22,442 nucleotides of DNA, taken from DASYDU01 sp031403315. Lineage in GTDB: Bacteria; Planctomycetota; Planctomycetia; Pirellulales; Lacipirellulaceae. Shown piece by piece: positions 7,214 to 15,238 of this stretch. Where the stretch lies: the NCBI GenBank assembly GCA_031403315.1, contig JANNTD010000165.1, positions 1-22,442 of the forward strand, read 5' to 3'. The first letter of the stretch is position 1. The number at the start of each line of letters is the position of its first letter. A program made the position numbers and the translations under genes. A model generated the notes under the pieces. The model ran no database searches. It was not told the origin of the DNA and saw only the letters and a program-made list of their open reading frames with translations.

Positions 7214-7803
7214 CGATACACGTCATGCGCGGCGATGTAGGCCGCGACGGAAGGTGGCACGAGGCCGTCGAGCGGTTCGTCGGCGGCTGCGCGACGGCGG
7301 ATTTCGGTGCTGCTGGCATCGACGGCCGGCATCTCGATCAGCCGCGGTTGCTTATTCTCGGCGCAGACCGCGCGGAGCGCCGCCATGTCGGGCTCGGGCT
7401 CGCCCGGGCGGCGGACCACCAACGGTGTTGCCAGCCGAAAAATATCGCGCGGCTCGCGCCAGTGGGGCACGTCTTGGACCGCGTCGGCGCCCATTAAGAA
7501 GAACAGCACCGCGTCGGGGAGTTCCTCGTCGAGTTGGCGCAGCGTGTCGACGGTGTAGCTCAGGCCGCCGCGTTCGATTTCGCGTTTGAATACGCGCCAG
7601 CTCGGTTCAGGAGCGATGGCGAGCTGGAGCATTTCGAGCCGCTGGGCGTCGGTCGCGTGGGGACCTCTTTGCTTGAGCGGTTGGACGGCGGTCGGCGTGA
7701 ACCAGATTTCGTCGAGCGCGGTCTGGTGCTGGCACGCGTGGGCCAGCGCGAGATGGCCGTTGTGTACTGGATCGAAGCTGCCGCCGAAAATGCCGAGACG
7801 CAT
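7210..7803 (-). CDS. nadD: Nicotinate-nucleotide adenylyltransferase
   Basis: This 197-residue enzyme transfers AMP from ATP to nicotinate mononucleotide to make deamido-NAD in NAD synthesis. The nucleotidyltransferase fold is shown by GIFGGSFDPVHNGH at residues 4-17, including the HxGH motif (H14-N-G-H17), by FFLMGADAVQDVPHW at about 101-115, and by the SSTEIR signature at 164-169. Length and order of motifs are normal for NadD. No clear ribosome binding site precedes the ATG at 7803. Instead, one arm of a 22-bp inverted repeat lies 10 bases upstream. It is divergent from priA, and its TAA stop overlaps the stop of the convergent secreted-protein gene. Confidence 0.97.
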   Translation of the reverse strand: MRLGIFGGSFDPVHNGHLALAHACQHQTALDEIWFTPTAVQPLKQRGPHATDAQRLEMLQLAIAPEPSWRVFKREIERGGLSYTVDTLRQLDEELPDAVLFFLMGADAVQDVPHWREPRDIFRLATPLVVRRPGEPEPDMAALRAVCAENKQPRLIEMPAVDASSTEIRRRAAADEPLDGLVPPSVAAYIAAHDVYR

Positions 7804-7812
7804 GGCCGTTTT

Positions 7813-7935
7813 AGCCGCGTCGCTTGCGACGCGCGATGGGGGGCTGGGGGTGGAACGTTGAGAATTGTATCGTAACGTGTGGGAGTTTGGCCGACCACCA
7901 AGGCCGGAGTTGAGCGCGTCGCGAGCGACGCGGCT
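7813..7935. repeat. 22-bp inverted repeat flanking the nadD/priA divergent promoter region
   Basis: The arms at 7813-7834 and 7914-7935 are reverse complements with 21 of 22 matches, 79 bases apart. Each arm is itself a palindrome: GCGTCGC-TT-GCGACGC and GCGTCGC-GA-GCGACGC, each a 7-bp stem. One arm falls in the leader of nadD and the other in the leader of priA. A TACAAT (minus strand, 7864-7869) between the arms is a possible -10 for nadD, without a good -35. Confidence 0.85.
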
Positions 7936-7952
7936 AAGTCACACGCAGAAGT

Positions 7953-10220
7953 ATGGCACAGCAGCAGACACTTTTTGATCCGGAGCCGGCGCCGTGGGAG
8001 CTCGATGATGCGGCACAACAGCATGTGGCGAAGGTCGTGCTGGCCAGCGGGCTGGCGGGCGAGTTTGATTATTTGGTGCCCGAGGGGCTAAAGCTGGAGG
8101 TCGGTTGCCGGGTAAAAGTGCCGCTGGGGCGCGGGAATCGGAGCGTGATCGGCTATTGCGTCGAGGTGGGCTTCAAGCCGGCGGGCGGACGGAAGCTCAA
8201 AGCGATCGCGGAGGTGCTCGATGCACACGCACTTTTGTCGCCGTCGATGCTGCGAGTGACGCGGTGGATGGCGGACTACTATCTGTGTCCCTGGGGTCAG
8301 GTGCTCGAAGCGGTGGTGCCGGCCGGGGTGCGGCAAAAAGCGGGGACGCGCAACGTGACGCTGCTCGCGGTCGCGCCGGAGGCAGTGCCGCGAATCGCGC
8401 AGCTGAAACTCTCGGACAAACAGCGGGAAATCATGCGCGTGCTGACGGCGAGTCCGCGGCCACTTTCTGCGCAGCAGATTTCCGCCTGGGCTGGATGCAC
8501 CGTCGCGCCGATCAATGCGCTGCGAAAAAAGGGTCTGCTCACTGCGAGCATCGAGCGGCTCAGCACGAGTCGGGCTGCCGAGGCGCCGGTGCCGCGCGAG
8601 TCGGCGCACGTGCTAAACGAAGATCAAACGGCCGCGCTCAGCGTGATCCGCGAATCCCTCCACGCGGCCGAGCACCGCACGATTCTCATCCACGGCGTCA
8701 CGGGCAGCGGCAAGACGGAAGTCTACATCCGCGCGATCGATGAGGTGGTGCGCTTCGGTCGGCAGGCGATTCTGCTGGTGCCGGAGATCAGTCTGACGCC
8801 GCAGACGGTGTCGCGCTTTCGAGCCCGCTTCGACCGCGTGGCCGTGCTCCACAGCCATCAGAGTGACGTCGAGCGGCACGAGCACTGGCGCCGGATCGCG
8901 CGGGGGGAAGTCGAAGTCGTGGTCGGAGCGCGGAGTGCGATCTTCGCTCCCACGCCACACTTGGGGCTGATTCTTCTCGACGAAGAGCACGAGTCGACCT
9001 TCAAGCAGGAATCGGCGCCGCGGTATCATGCGCGGGACGTGGCGCTGCGGAGGGCGATGGATCAGAATGTGCCGCTGGTGCTGGCGAGCGCGACGCCCTC
9101 GCTCGAGAGTTGGCAGCGGGCGGCGACGGGCGAGTTTCAGCTTGTGGAGATGCCGCGGCGAGTGTTCAATCGGCCGCTGCCCGCGGTGCGGACGATCGAT
9201 CTGCGGGATGAAGCCCACAACAAGCTCTCGCGCGGGGCGATCAGCCGGCCGCTGCATCAGGCGATGGAAGCGGCCTTGCGCGACGGCGGGCAGGTGATTC
9301 TGCTGTTGAATCGTCGCGGTTTTTCGACGCACATCCAGTGTCCCAGTTGCGGTCACGTCGAGAAGTGTCCGCAGTGTGACCTGCCGCTCACGTTCCATCG
9401 GCACCAAAGCTCGGCCATTTGTCATTACTGCGACTACCAGACTCCGGCGCCGACCGCTTGCCCCGATTGCAAGTCGCCCGGTCTGCGATTCAGCGGCCTG
9501 GGAACACAGAAGCTCGAAGCCGAGGTGCGAGCCCGCTTTCCTAACTACGCTTGCCTGCGGATGGACACTGACAGCATGCAGCAGCGCGGCAGCCACGAAA
9601 GGGCACTCGACTCGTTCCGCGATGGGCAGGTGCGGATCCTGTTGGGCACGCAGATGATTGCCAAGGGGCTCGATTTTCCGAACGTGACGCTGGTCGGTGT
9701 GATCAACGCCGACACGGCGCTAAACCTGCCGGACTTCCGTGCGTCGGAGCGGACGTTTCAGTTGGTGACGCAAGTGGCAGGGCGGACCGGTCGGGGCGAG
9801 CAAGGCGGCCGCGTCTTGGTGCAGACGTTCGCGCCCGAGACGCCGGCGATTCTGGCGGCGGTGCGACACGACTTTGGCGCGTTCGCGCGGACGGAGCTGC
9901 CGCATCGGCAGGCGGCCGGCTATCCGCCATTCGCGTCGATGGTGCGAATCGTGGTCCGCGGCGAGAGCAATATCAAGGCGCGAGCGCTCGCGGATGAAAT
10001 TGGGCAACGACTGCGAGCGAAGGCAGCGGACGGCGTTCGCGTGCTGGGCCCGGCGCCGGCTCCGATGACGAAGCTCCGCGGGCAGTATCGGTATCAGATT
10101 CAGTTGCAAGCGGTGGATGGTGAGCATTTGCGCTCCGTCGTCCGCGCTGCAACGGCGGATTTGAAACTTCCCGAGGGGCTCGTGTGGACGGTCGACGTGG
10201 ATCCATGGGATATGATGTGA
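7953..10220 (+). CDS. priA: Primosomal protein N' (replication restart helicase)
   Basis: PriA is a 3'-5' superfamily 2 helicase that recognises D-loops and stalled forks and reloads the replicative helicase. This copy has 755 residues, a usual length. An N-terminal DNA-binding domain (AKVVLASGLAGEFDYLVPEGL, VPLGRGNRSVIGYCV) precedes a winged-helix region at about 150-200. The helicase core has Walker A GVTGSGKT (248-255), DEEH (343-346) and the motif III-like SATPSLES. The insert with eight zinc-binding cysteines is complete: C463, C466, C472, C475, C490, C493, C503 and C506. Later come GLGTQKLE, GTQMIAKGLDFPNVTLVGV and QVAGRTGRG, then the C-terminal domain. The ATG at 7953 has only a weak AGAAG site. 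Confidence 0.98.
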   Translation: MAQQQTLFDPEPAPWELDDAAQQHVAKVVLASGLAGEFDYLVPEGLKLEVGCRVKVPLGRGNRSVIGYCVEVGFKPAGGRKLKAIAEVLDAHALLSPSMLRVTRWMADYYLCPWGQVLEAVVPAGVRQKAGTRNVTLLAVAPEAVPRIAQLKLSDKQREIMRVLTASPRPLSAQQISAWAGCTVAPINALRKKGLLTASIERLSTSRAAEAPVPRESAHVLNEDQTAALSVIRESLHAAEHRTILIHGVTGSGKTEVYIRAIDEVVRFGRQAILLVPEISLTPQTVSRFRARFDRVAVLHSHQSDVERHEHWRRIARGEVEVVVGARSAIFAPTPHLGLILLDEEHESTFKQESAPRYHARDVALRRAMDQNVPLVLASATPSLESWQRAATGEFQLVEMPRRVFNRPLPAVRTIDLRDEAHNKLSRGAISRPLHQAMEAALRDGGQVILLLNRRGFSTHIQCPSCGHVEKCPQCDLPLTFHRHQSSAICHYCDYQTPAPTACPDCKSPGLRFSGLGTQKLEAEVRARFPNYACLRMDTDSMQQRGSHERALDSFRDGQVRILLGTQMIAKGLDFPNVTLVGVINADTALNLPDFRASERTFQLVTQVAGRTGRGEQGGRVLVQTFAPETPAILAAVRHDFGAFARTELPHRQAAGYPPFASMVRIVVRGESNIKARALADEIGQRLRAKAADGVRVLGPAPAPMTKLRGQYRYQIQLQAVDGEHLRSVVRAATADLKLPEGLVWTVDVDPWDMM

Positions 10221-10242
10221 GCGCCGTTTGCGCGACGATTGG

Positions 10243-10302
10243 AGCTAAACCGCAAGCGTTTCGCGGCGTGAGTTGTCGCGATTTCCCGCTTGCGGCTTAG
10301 CT
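10243..10302. repeat. REP-like inverted pair, GCTAARCCGCAAGCG family (copies 2 and 3)
   Basis: AGCTAAACCGCAAGCG (10243-10258) and CGCTTGCGGCTTAGCT (10287-10302) are reverse complements at 15 of 16 positions with a 28-base loop, 22 bases after the priA stop. They belong to the same family as the element at 2953. The hairpin could end priA transcription, but there is no T run after it. Confidence 0.82.
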
Positions 10303-10321
10303 TTCGACGGTGGCATTGCAC

Positions 10322-10351
10322 TTGGACCGTGGCGCACAATGGCCCTACAAT
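10322..10351 (+). promoter_or_regulatory. Candidate promoter of the haem-c histidine kinase
   Basis: TTGGAC (10322-10327), an 18-base spacer, and TACAAT (10346-10351, 5 of 6 to consensus) lie just upstream of the ribosome binding site GAGGA (10364-10367, after TA) and the ATG at 10370. The -35 match is weak. Confidence 0.45.
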
Positions 10352-10369
10352 CTAAGCGGATAGAGGACC

Positions 10370-12184
10370 ATGTCTTACCGAACTTTCAAGCGCGTGCTGG
10401 GTGAAACGAATCTTGAGCGGAAGTGCCGCTGGTGGTTCGGCATCTCGTTGGCCGTGATGTTGACGTTGAGCTTTACCTGGTACGGCCGGAGGACGGATGA
10501 GCTGGTCGAGAAAAGCATCCAGTCGCTGAGCCAGGAGTACGTCCGCGCGGGGTGGCAGACGCTGCACATCGAAAAACTGGCTACGGTTGAGGGCCAGGTC
10601 CAGGAAAAGGCGTCGACCGACCTCGACTTCTATCGCGAATTGGCGCAGAGCGGCTTGGAGCTGAGCCGGGGCTTTGAATGGGAGGCGATCCTGCCGCCGC
10701 CGTTGCCGGACCGGCCGCCGCTGCGGCCAAAATATCGGCCGCGCGACAAATTCGAAAGGGACTTATTGGCCGACTGGGCGGTGAAGCTCCCTCAACCACC
10801 GCGGGAAGAGGGCGACGAAAAGGATCAGCCGGAGGAGTTGCGCCACGAGGAACGGCGAATCGAAATCGACGGGGGGCAGGTCTATCAGTATTTTCAGGAG
10901 ATGCGCGCGGGGCCGAAATGCGTCGAATGCCATAAGGCGCTCGGTGCGTCGCCGAATCCGAACCTGCACGAAGGCGACCTGATGGCCGTGATTCGCGTCA
11001 CGCTCGACGATAAGGAAACCGTCGACGCACAGGCAATCAATCGGGCGCTCGCCTGGACGGCGGCGATTGTAATTGGCTTTCTGTCGATGATTTCGCTGTG
11101 GGCAGTGGTGCGGTACGTGATCGTCAAGCCGGTGACGCATCTGCGCGACGTGGCGAACGCGGTCCGCGAAGGCGACGTCGAACAGCGGGCCATGATCCGC
11201 ACAGGCGACGAATTCGAAGAGCTGGCCGCGTCGTTCAACCGCATGTTGCGGCAACTCTTGAGCCAACAGAGCGAGTTGCAGCACGTGAACAACGAGCTCG
11301 ACAACCGGCTCGACGAGCTTGCCCAGGCCAACATGCGGCTCTATGAAATGAACCGGTTGAAGAGCGATTTTTTGGCGACCGTGAGCCACGAATTGAGGAC
11401 ACCGCTCAACAGCATCATCGGCTTCAGCGACGTCTTGAGCTCGATCGCGGCCTTGGACGACAAGCAAAAGCGGTACGTCGGCAATATCCAGCGTTCCGGC
11501 ACAATGCTCTTGGAGATGATCAACGATATCTTGGACCTCGCCAAGATGGAGAGCGGCAAGATGGAGGTCCGGTTGAGCGAGTTCAAAATCGGCTCGCTCG
11601 TGGGCGCGCAGTGCGACATGGCCCGGCCGCTGGCGGAAAAGAAGAACATCGACCTCGATTTCTCCGCCTCTCCAAACCTCCTGCCATTGCGGCAAGACCA
11701 GGCCAAGGTGCAGCAGATTCTCAACAATTTGCTCTCCAATGCAATCAAATTCACGCCCGAAGGGGGACGGATAGCGATCGGCGCCGAGCGCGACGAATAT
11801 GGCGACCTGCGGCTCACCGTAACGGACACCGGCATCGGCATCAGCCCGGACGACCAGCAGTTGATCTTCGAGAAATTCCGGCAAGCGCCGGGCGTCTCGA
11901 AGGACGGCGACACGATGACCCGCGAGTATTCGGGTACAGGACTGGGGCTATCGATCGTGCGGGAACTGTGCCGGCTGCTGGGGGGCGATGTTTCGCTGGA
12001 GAGCGAGCTGGGCAAAGGGAGCACGTTCTCGGTGCGGCTGCCGTGGCGGCTGGAGGAAGTGCCGCGACTCGACGCACAGTTGAAGGAAGACTTGGAAGCC
12101 CTGACGCGGCCGCGGCCGGCAAGCCCCAATCCAGAGTTGCTCGGAGCGGCGGTAGACTCTAAAGTCTACAGCGACAACATTTGA
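10370..12184 (+). CDS. Membrane sensor histidine kinase with haem-c (DUF3365/Tll0287-like) input domain
   Basis: This is a 604-residue kinase. Order: transmembrane segment at about 20-40; periplasmic domain at 41-225 containing a proline-rich insert (about 107-155) and the haem-c attachment motif CVECH (C184, C187, H188); second membrane segment at about 226-250; HAMP domain to about 300; a coiled coil; HisKA with H340 in TVSHELRTPLN; HATPase with N457 in NNLLSNAIKF, G1 DTGIGIS (from 486), F box FEKFRQ and G2 GTGLGLS (from 522). After the first membrane segment the sequence resembles DUF3365 (Tll0287-like) haem domains known from redox or gas sensing; that family call is from pattern memory. 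The haem should sit outside the cytoplasm and sense redox state, oxygen or NO (inference). No response regulator is adjacent. The C-terminal 30 residues look disordered and contain a DNA palindrome at 12152-12169. Confidence 0.93.
   Translation: MSYRTFKRVLGETNLERKCRWWFGISLAVMLTLSFTWYGRRTDELVEKSIQSLSQEYVRAGWQTLHIEKLATVEGQVQEKASTDLDFYRELAQSGLELSRGFEWEAILPPPLPDRPPLRPKYRPRDKFERDLLADWAVKLPQPPREEGDEKDQPEELRHEERRIEIDGGQVYQYFQEMRAGPKCVECHKALGASPNPNLHEGDLMAVIRVTLDDKETVDAQAINRALAWTAAIVIGFLSMISLWAVVRYVIVKPVTHLRDVANAVREGDVEQRAMIRTGDEFEELAASFNRMLRQLLSQQSELQHVNNELDNRLDELAQANMRLYEMNRLKSDFLATVSHELRTPLNSIIGFSDVLSSIAALDDKQKRYVGNIQRSGTMLLEMINDILDLAKMESGKMEVRLSEFKIGSLVGAQCDMARPLAEKKNIDLDFSASPNLLPLRQDQAKVQQILNNLLSNAIKFTPEGGRIAIGAERDEYGDLRLTVTDTGIGISPDDQQLIFEKFRQAPGVSKDGDTMTREYSGTGLGLSIVRELCRLLGGDVSLESELGKGSTFSVRLPWRLEEVPRLDAQLKEDLEALTRPRPASPNPELLGAAVDSKVYSDNI
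12152..12169. repeat. Short palindrome within the kinase C-terminal tail
   Basis: GTAGACT (12152-12158) and AGTCTAC (12163-12169) pair perfectly around CTAA. The element encodes part of the disordered tail, just before the stop at 12182-12184. Confidence 0.65.
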
Positions 12185-12211
12185 AGAATTAATTGTCGCC
12201 GTCGTCCCCCT

Positions 12212-12255
12212 GACCTCCCACCAACGACCTCCCACCTCTGGCCTCCGACCACTTG
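12212..12255 (+). repeat. Three imperfect tandem units of 14-15 bases
   Basis: The units are 12212-12225, 12226-12240 and 12241-12255. Each starts with GACCTCCCACC or a close variant (GCCTCCGACCA). The pyrimidine-rich block fills the space before rnhA and leaves no room for a standard ribosome binding site. Confidence 0.6.
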
Positions 12256-12257
12256 TT

Positions 12258-12707
12258 TTGTCTGAAGTCCATCTGTTTACCGACGGTGCATGCAGCGGCA
12301 ACCCCGGCCCGGGCGGCTGGGCCTTCATCTTGCGCCACCCGGCCACCGGCAAAGAGCTGGAACAGAGCGGCGGCGAGCAATTGACCACCAACAACCGCAT
12401 GGAATTGACCGCGGCAGTGAAGGGGCTCGAAGCACTCAAACGCTGCTCACACGTCGAGCTGTTCACCGATAGCGTGTATGTCGGCAAGGGCATTAGCGAA
12501 TGGCTGCCCAAGTGGAAGGCGAACGGCTGGCGTCGTAAAGAGAAAAACAAACTGGTGCCGATCGCCAACGAAGAACTCTGGCGCGAGCTCGACGGATTGC
12601 TGGCGAAGCACGTGGTGAAATACACCCGCGTCGCCGGCCACAGCGGCCACACGGAAAACGACCGCGTCGACGAACTGGCCGTGGCGGCGTATCAGCGTTA
12701 TTTATAG
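12258..12707 (+). CDS. rnhA: Ribonuclease HI
   Basis: RNase HI cuts the RNA strand of RNA:DNA hybrids, removing R-loops and primers. The protein has 149 residues, a normal length. The active-site carboxylates are all present: D9 in FTDGACSGNPGPGGW, E49 in NRMELTA, D71 in FTDSVYV and D138 in DRVDELA, and H128 in GHSGH matches the general-base histidine (E. coli H124). The basic segment KWKANGWRRKEKNK (handle region) is kept. No ATG fits; a TTG at 12258 starts the protein exactly at the conserved beta strand, and no ribosome binding site is visible. It lies 42 bases before recG, probably in the same transcript or with recG also having its own promoter. Confidence 0.97.
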   Translation: MSEVHLFTDGACSGNPGPGGWAFILRHPATGKELEQSGGEQLTTNNRMELTAAVKGLEALKRCSHVELFTDSVYVGKGISEWLPKWKANGWRRKEKNKLVPIANEELWRELDGLLAKHVVKYTRVAGHSGHTENDRVDELAVAAYQRYL

Positions 12708-12749
12708 GCGCGGGCTGCCGATTCGATTGCCCGGCCGTACAATATCGGC

Positions 12750-14870
12750 ATGAATGGTGCCTCGCAACCATCGGTTCCGCCTTCGCGCGAGCACTCGCCG
12801 GCTGAGGCGCTGGCCACGCCGGTGCAGTTTGTGCCGGGCGTGGGGCCACCGAAGGCGCGCCTGTTGGCGAAGCTCGAATTGCACACGGCCGGCGATTTGG
12901 TGTTCTTTTTTCCGCGCGATTATCAGGACCTCACCGACCGCCGCGCGATCGCCGATCTGGAGGACGACAAACTCCAGACCATTCGCGGCGTGGTGACCGA
13001 GGTCGACGCCACGAGCAGCGGTTTCGGCAAGAGCCGCGTCGGCGTACTGGTGTTTGATGGACACGACTACTTGCGGGCGATGTGGTTCAATCAGCCGTTC
13101 ATGCGGGCGAAGTTCTCGGCGGGGCAACATGTGCTGATGTCGGCCAAGCCGCGGTTGCGCGGCGGGCGATGGGAAATGGCCCATCCGCGCGTGACTTGGC
13201 TGGAAGGCGCGGGCGACCAGCCGGAAATGAAATTGCTGCCGCTGTACTCGCTCACCGAGGGCATTTCGCAGTGGGAGATGCGGCGAATTGTCGCGGCGGC
13301 GGTCGAAGCATTTGGGCCGGTGCTCGAAGAAGTGTTTCCCGCGGCAATGCTCGCAGAGCTCGATCTGATGCCGCTCGCCGAGGCGCTGCGGTCGATTCAC
13401 GCGCCGCGAGACGCGGAGGAACTCGCCCGGGCCCGCCGCCGGTTCGTGTTTCAGGAGCTTTTTGTGCTGGAGTTAGCAATCGTCGCGCGGCGCTGGCAGC
13501 AGCAGCTCGGTTTTCGCGCGCCGCCGCTGGCGGCGACGGCCGAGATCGACGCCCGCATCCGCCGCCGACTGCCGTTTGAACTGACTCCCGGCCAACAAGC
13601 GGCGATCCGCGAGGTGGAGGCCGACATGGCCCGCGAGGTGCCGATGAACCGATTGTTGCAGGGCGACGTCGGCAGCGGCAAGACAATCGTCGCGCTGTAT
13701 GCCATGTTGGTGTGCGTCGCGCACGGTTTTCAGGCGGCCTTGATGGCCCCGACCGAAATCCTCGCGCGACAACACGCCGACACGCTTGCCTCGCTATTAC
13801 GCTCGAGCCGTGTACGGCACCTGATGCTGGCCGGCTCACTCTCGGTGCGCGAGCGCGAGCAGGCGTTGGCCGACATTGCCGCCGGCAGCGTCGACCTGGT
13901 GATCGGCACGCAAGCGGTGATCCAAAACGACGTGCGATTCGCCAAGCTCGGGCTGGTGGTGATCGACGAGCAACACAAGTTCGGCGTGCGGCAGCGGGCG
14001 GCACTGCGGCAGGGAAACGAGTCGCCGCACTATCTGGTGATGACGGCCACGCCGATTCCGCGGTCGATCACGATGACGCTGTTCGGCGACCTCGACGTGA
14101 CGACGCTCCGCGACATGCCGCCGGGGCGGCAGCCGGTGAGCACTTATCTGGTCACGCCCGACGCGCAAGCGAAATGGTGGCATTTTGTGCGTGAAAAGCT
14201 CCGCGCCGGTCGGCAGGCGTATGTCGTCGCGCCGCTAGTGGACGACTCGGAAAATGTTGCCGCCGCGAGCGTCGCCGCCGCCTTCGAGCGGCTCACCAAC
14301 GGCGAGCTTGCCGATTTCCGCGTCGGGATTGTTCACGGTCGCATGACGCCGCTAGAAAAAACGGCGGCGATGGCCGACTTCCGCGCCGGACACACGCAAG
14401 TGCTCGTATCGACTTCGGTAATAGAAGTCGGCGTCGACGTGGCGAACGCGTGCGTGATGGTCGTCGATTCGGCCGAGCGATTCGGCTTGGCGCAGCTGCA
14501 CCAGCTGAGGGGACGTGTGGGGCGTGGTTCGCACCCCGGATTCTGCGCCGTGCTTGTCGACGAGGAACTTTCGGAGCAGGCCCGCGCGCGACTCGATGCC
14601 TTCGCAGCAACGAACGACGGATTTCAATTGGCCGAACTCGATTTCGCGCTGCGCGGTCCGGGCGACCTTTTCGGCACGGAGCAGCATGGGCTGGCGCCGC
14701 TACGGATCGCAGACTTGCAACGCGATCAGCAAGTCGTCGAAGAAGCGCGTGTCGCAGCCGAACGATTGTTGGCTGCGGATCCGGGATTATCGCGCGCCGA
14801 GCACGCGCGGCTGCGTCGCCAAATGCTCACGCGCTATGGCCGCGCCCTGGACCTCGGTGATGTGGGCTAA
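12750..14870 (+). CDS. recG: ATP-dependent DNA helicase RecG
   Basis: RecG is a superfamily 2 branch-migration helicase that regresses stalled forks and unwinds R-loops and D-loops. This copy has 706 residues, a usual length. The N-terminal wedge domain has the VPGVGPPKARLLAKL helix-hairpin segment and an OB fold (LQTIRGVVTEVD). The helicase core has LTPGQQAAIREV, Walker A GDVGSGKT (305-312), the Walker B box DEQH (406-409) in DEQHKFGVRQR, MTATPIPRS, then STSVIEVGVDV and QLHQLRGRVGRG. The RecG-specific C-terminal region with DFALRGPGDLFGTEQHG is intact. DEQHKFG replaces the more common DEQHRFG, a mild change. No ribosome binding site is seen. A TACAAT (12738-12743) ends 6 bases before the ATG, which would fit a leaderless start. 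Confidence 0.98.
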   Translation: MNGASQPSVPPSREHSPAEALATPVQFVPGVGPPKARLLAKLELHTAGDLVFFFPRDYQDLTDRRAIADLEDDKLQTIRGVVTEVDATSSGFGKSRVGVLVFDGHDYLRAMWFNQPFMRAKFSAGQHVLMSAKPRLRGGRWEMAHPRVTWLEGAGDQPEMKLLPLYSLTEGISQWEMRRIVAAAVEAFGPVLEEVFPAAMLAELDLMPLAEALRSIHAPRDAEELARARRRFVFQELFVLELAIVARRWQQQLGFRAPPLAATAEIDARIRRRLPFELTPGQQAAIREVEADMAREVPMNRLLQGDVGSGKTIVALYAMLVCVAHGFQAALMAPTEILARQHADTLASLLRSSRVRHLMLAGSLSVREREQALADIAAGSVDLVIGTQAVIQNDVRFAKLGLVVIDEQHKFGVRQRAALRQGNESPHYLVMTATPIPRSITMTLFGDLDVTTLRDMPPGRQPVSTYLVTPDAQAKWWHFVREKLRAGRQAYVVAPLVDDSENVAAASVAAAFERLTNGELADFRVGIVHGRMTPLEKTAAMADFRAGHTQVLVSTSVIEVGVDVANACVMVVDSAERFGLAQLHQLRGRVGRGSHPGFCAVLVDEELSEQARARLDAFAATNDGFQLAELDFALRGPGDLFGTEQHGLAPLRIADLQRDQQVVEEARVAAERLLAADPGLSRAEHARLRRQMLTRYGRALDLGDVG

Positions 14871-15238
14871 CCGCGCGGCGAACGGCGGATCTGGGGCTTG
14901 CTGGCCGACTTGGGTGGGGGGTAATCAGCGGCAGTAGTGCATTTTTAAGGTGCTTGGAACCGGTGGCGAATTTCGCAAGGCATTGCTGGATATGGAGTTG
15001 CGTTCGTCTCCTGGCACTGGACAGCGGATTTTGGCTGAAGTTTTACCCATAATTCTTGCAATTTTTGAGGCCTCGTCTATGCTGGGTGTTGGTAGGTGTC
15101 GGCATTACACCGACGATTGGAATAGTTTAGCAATCGAGGCCTACGTCGTTCCGGTTGGCGATGATCGCATTGCCGGTAGTCACCGCGCACTGACGCGACT
15201 TTGCCGTTGTCGCTTTTTAATTTGTTAGGAGTCGGCTA
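14871..15238. other. Intergenic region and leader of the first PEP-CTERM gene
   Basis: These 368 bases hold no convincing gene. There is no clear terminator after recG. The candidate promoter at 15056-15083 is followed by an untranslated leader of about 150 bases. Directly before the next gene is TTAGGAGTCGGCTAATG, which includes the ribosome binding site AGGAG and is nearly repeated before the second paralogue. Confidence 0.6.
15056..15083 (+). promoter_or_regulatory. Candidate promoter of PEP-CTERM gene A (TTGCAA-N16-TATGCT)
   Basis: TTGCAA (15056-15061), a 16-base spacer, and TATGCT (15078-15083). The same arrangement lies before genes B and C while the surrounding bases differ, which makes it more credible than a single match would be. 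Confidence 0.6.

Noticed and set aside
8613..9596. Minus-strand open frame of 327 codons within priA
   Set aside because: It is antisense to the helicase core, where the plus-strand motifs are unambiguous.
14950..15228. Open frame of 92 codons before the first PEP-CTERM gene
   Set aside because: It lacks an ATG start and a ribosome binding site, spans the candidate promoter, and shows no motif. It is treated as leader DNA.
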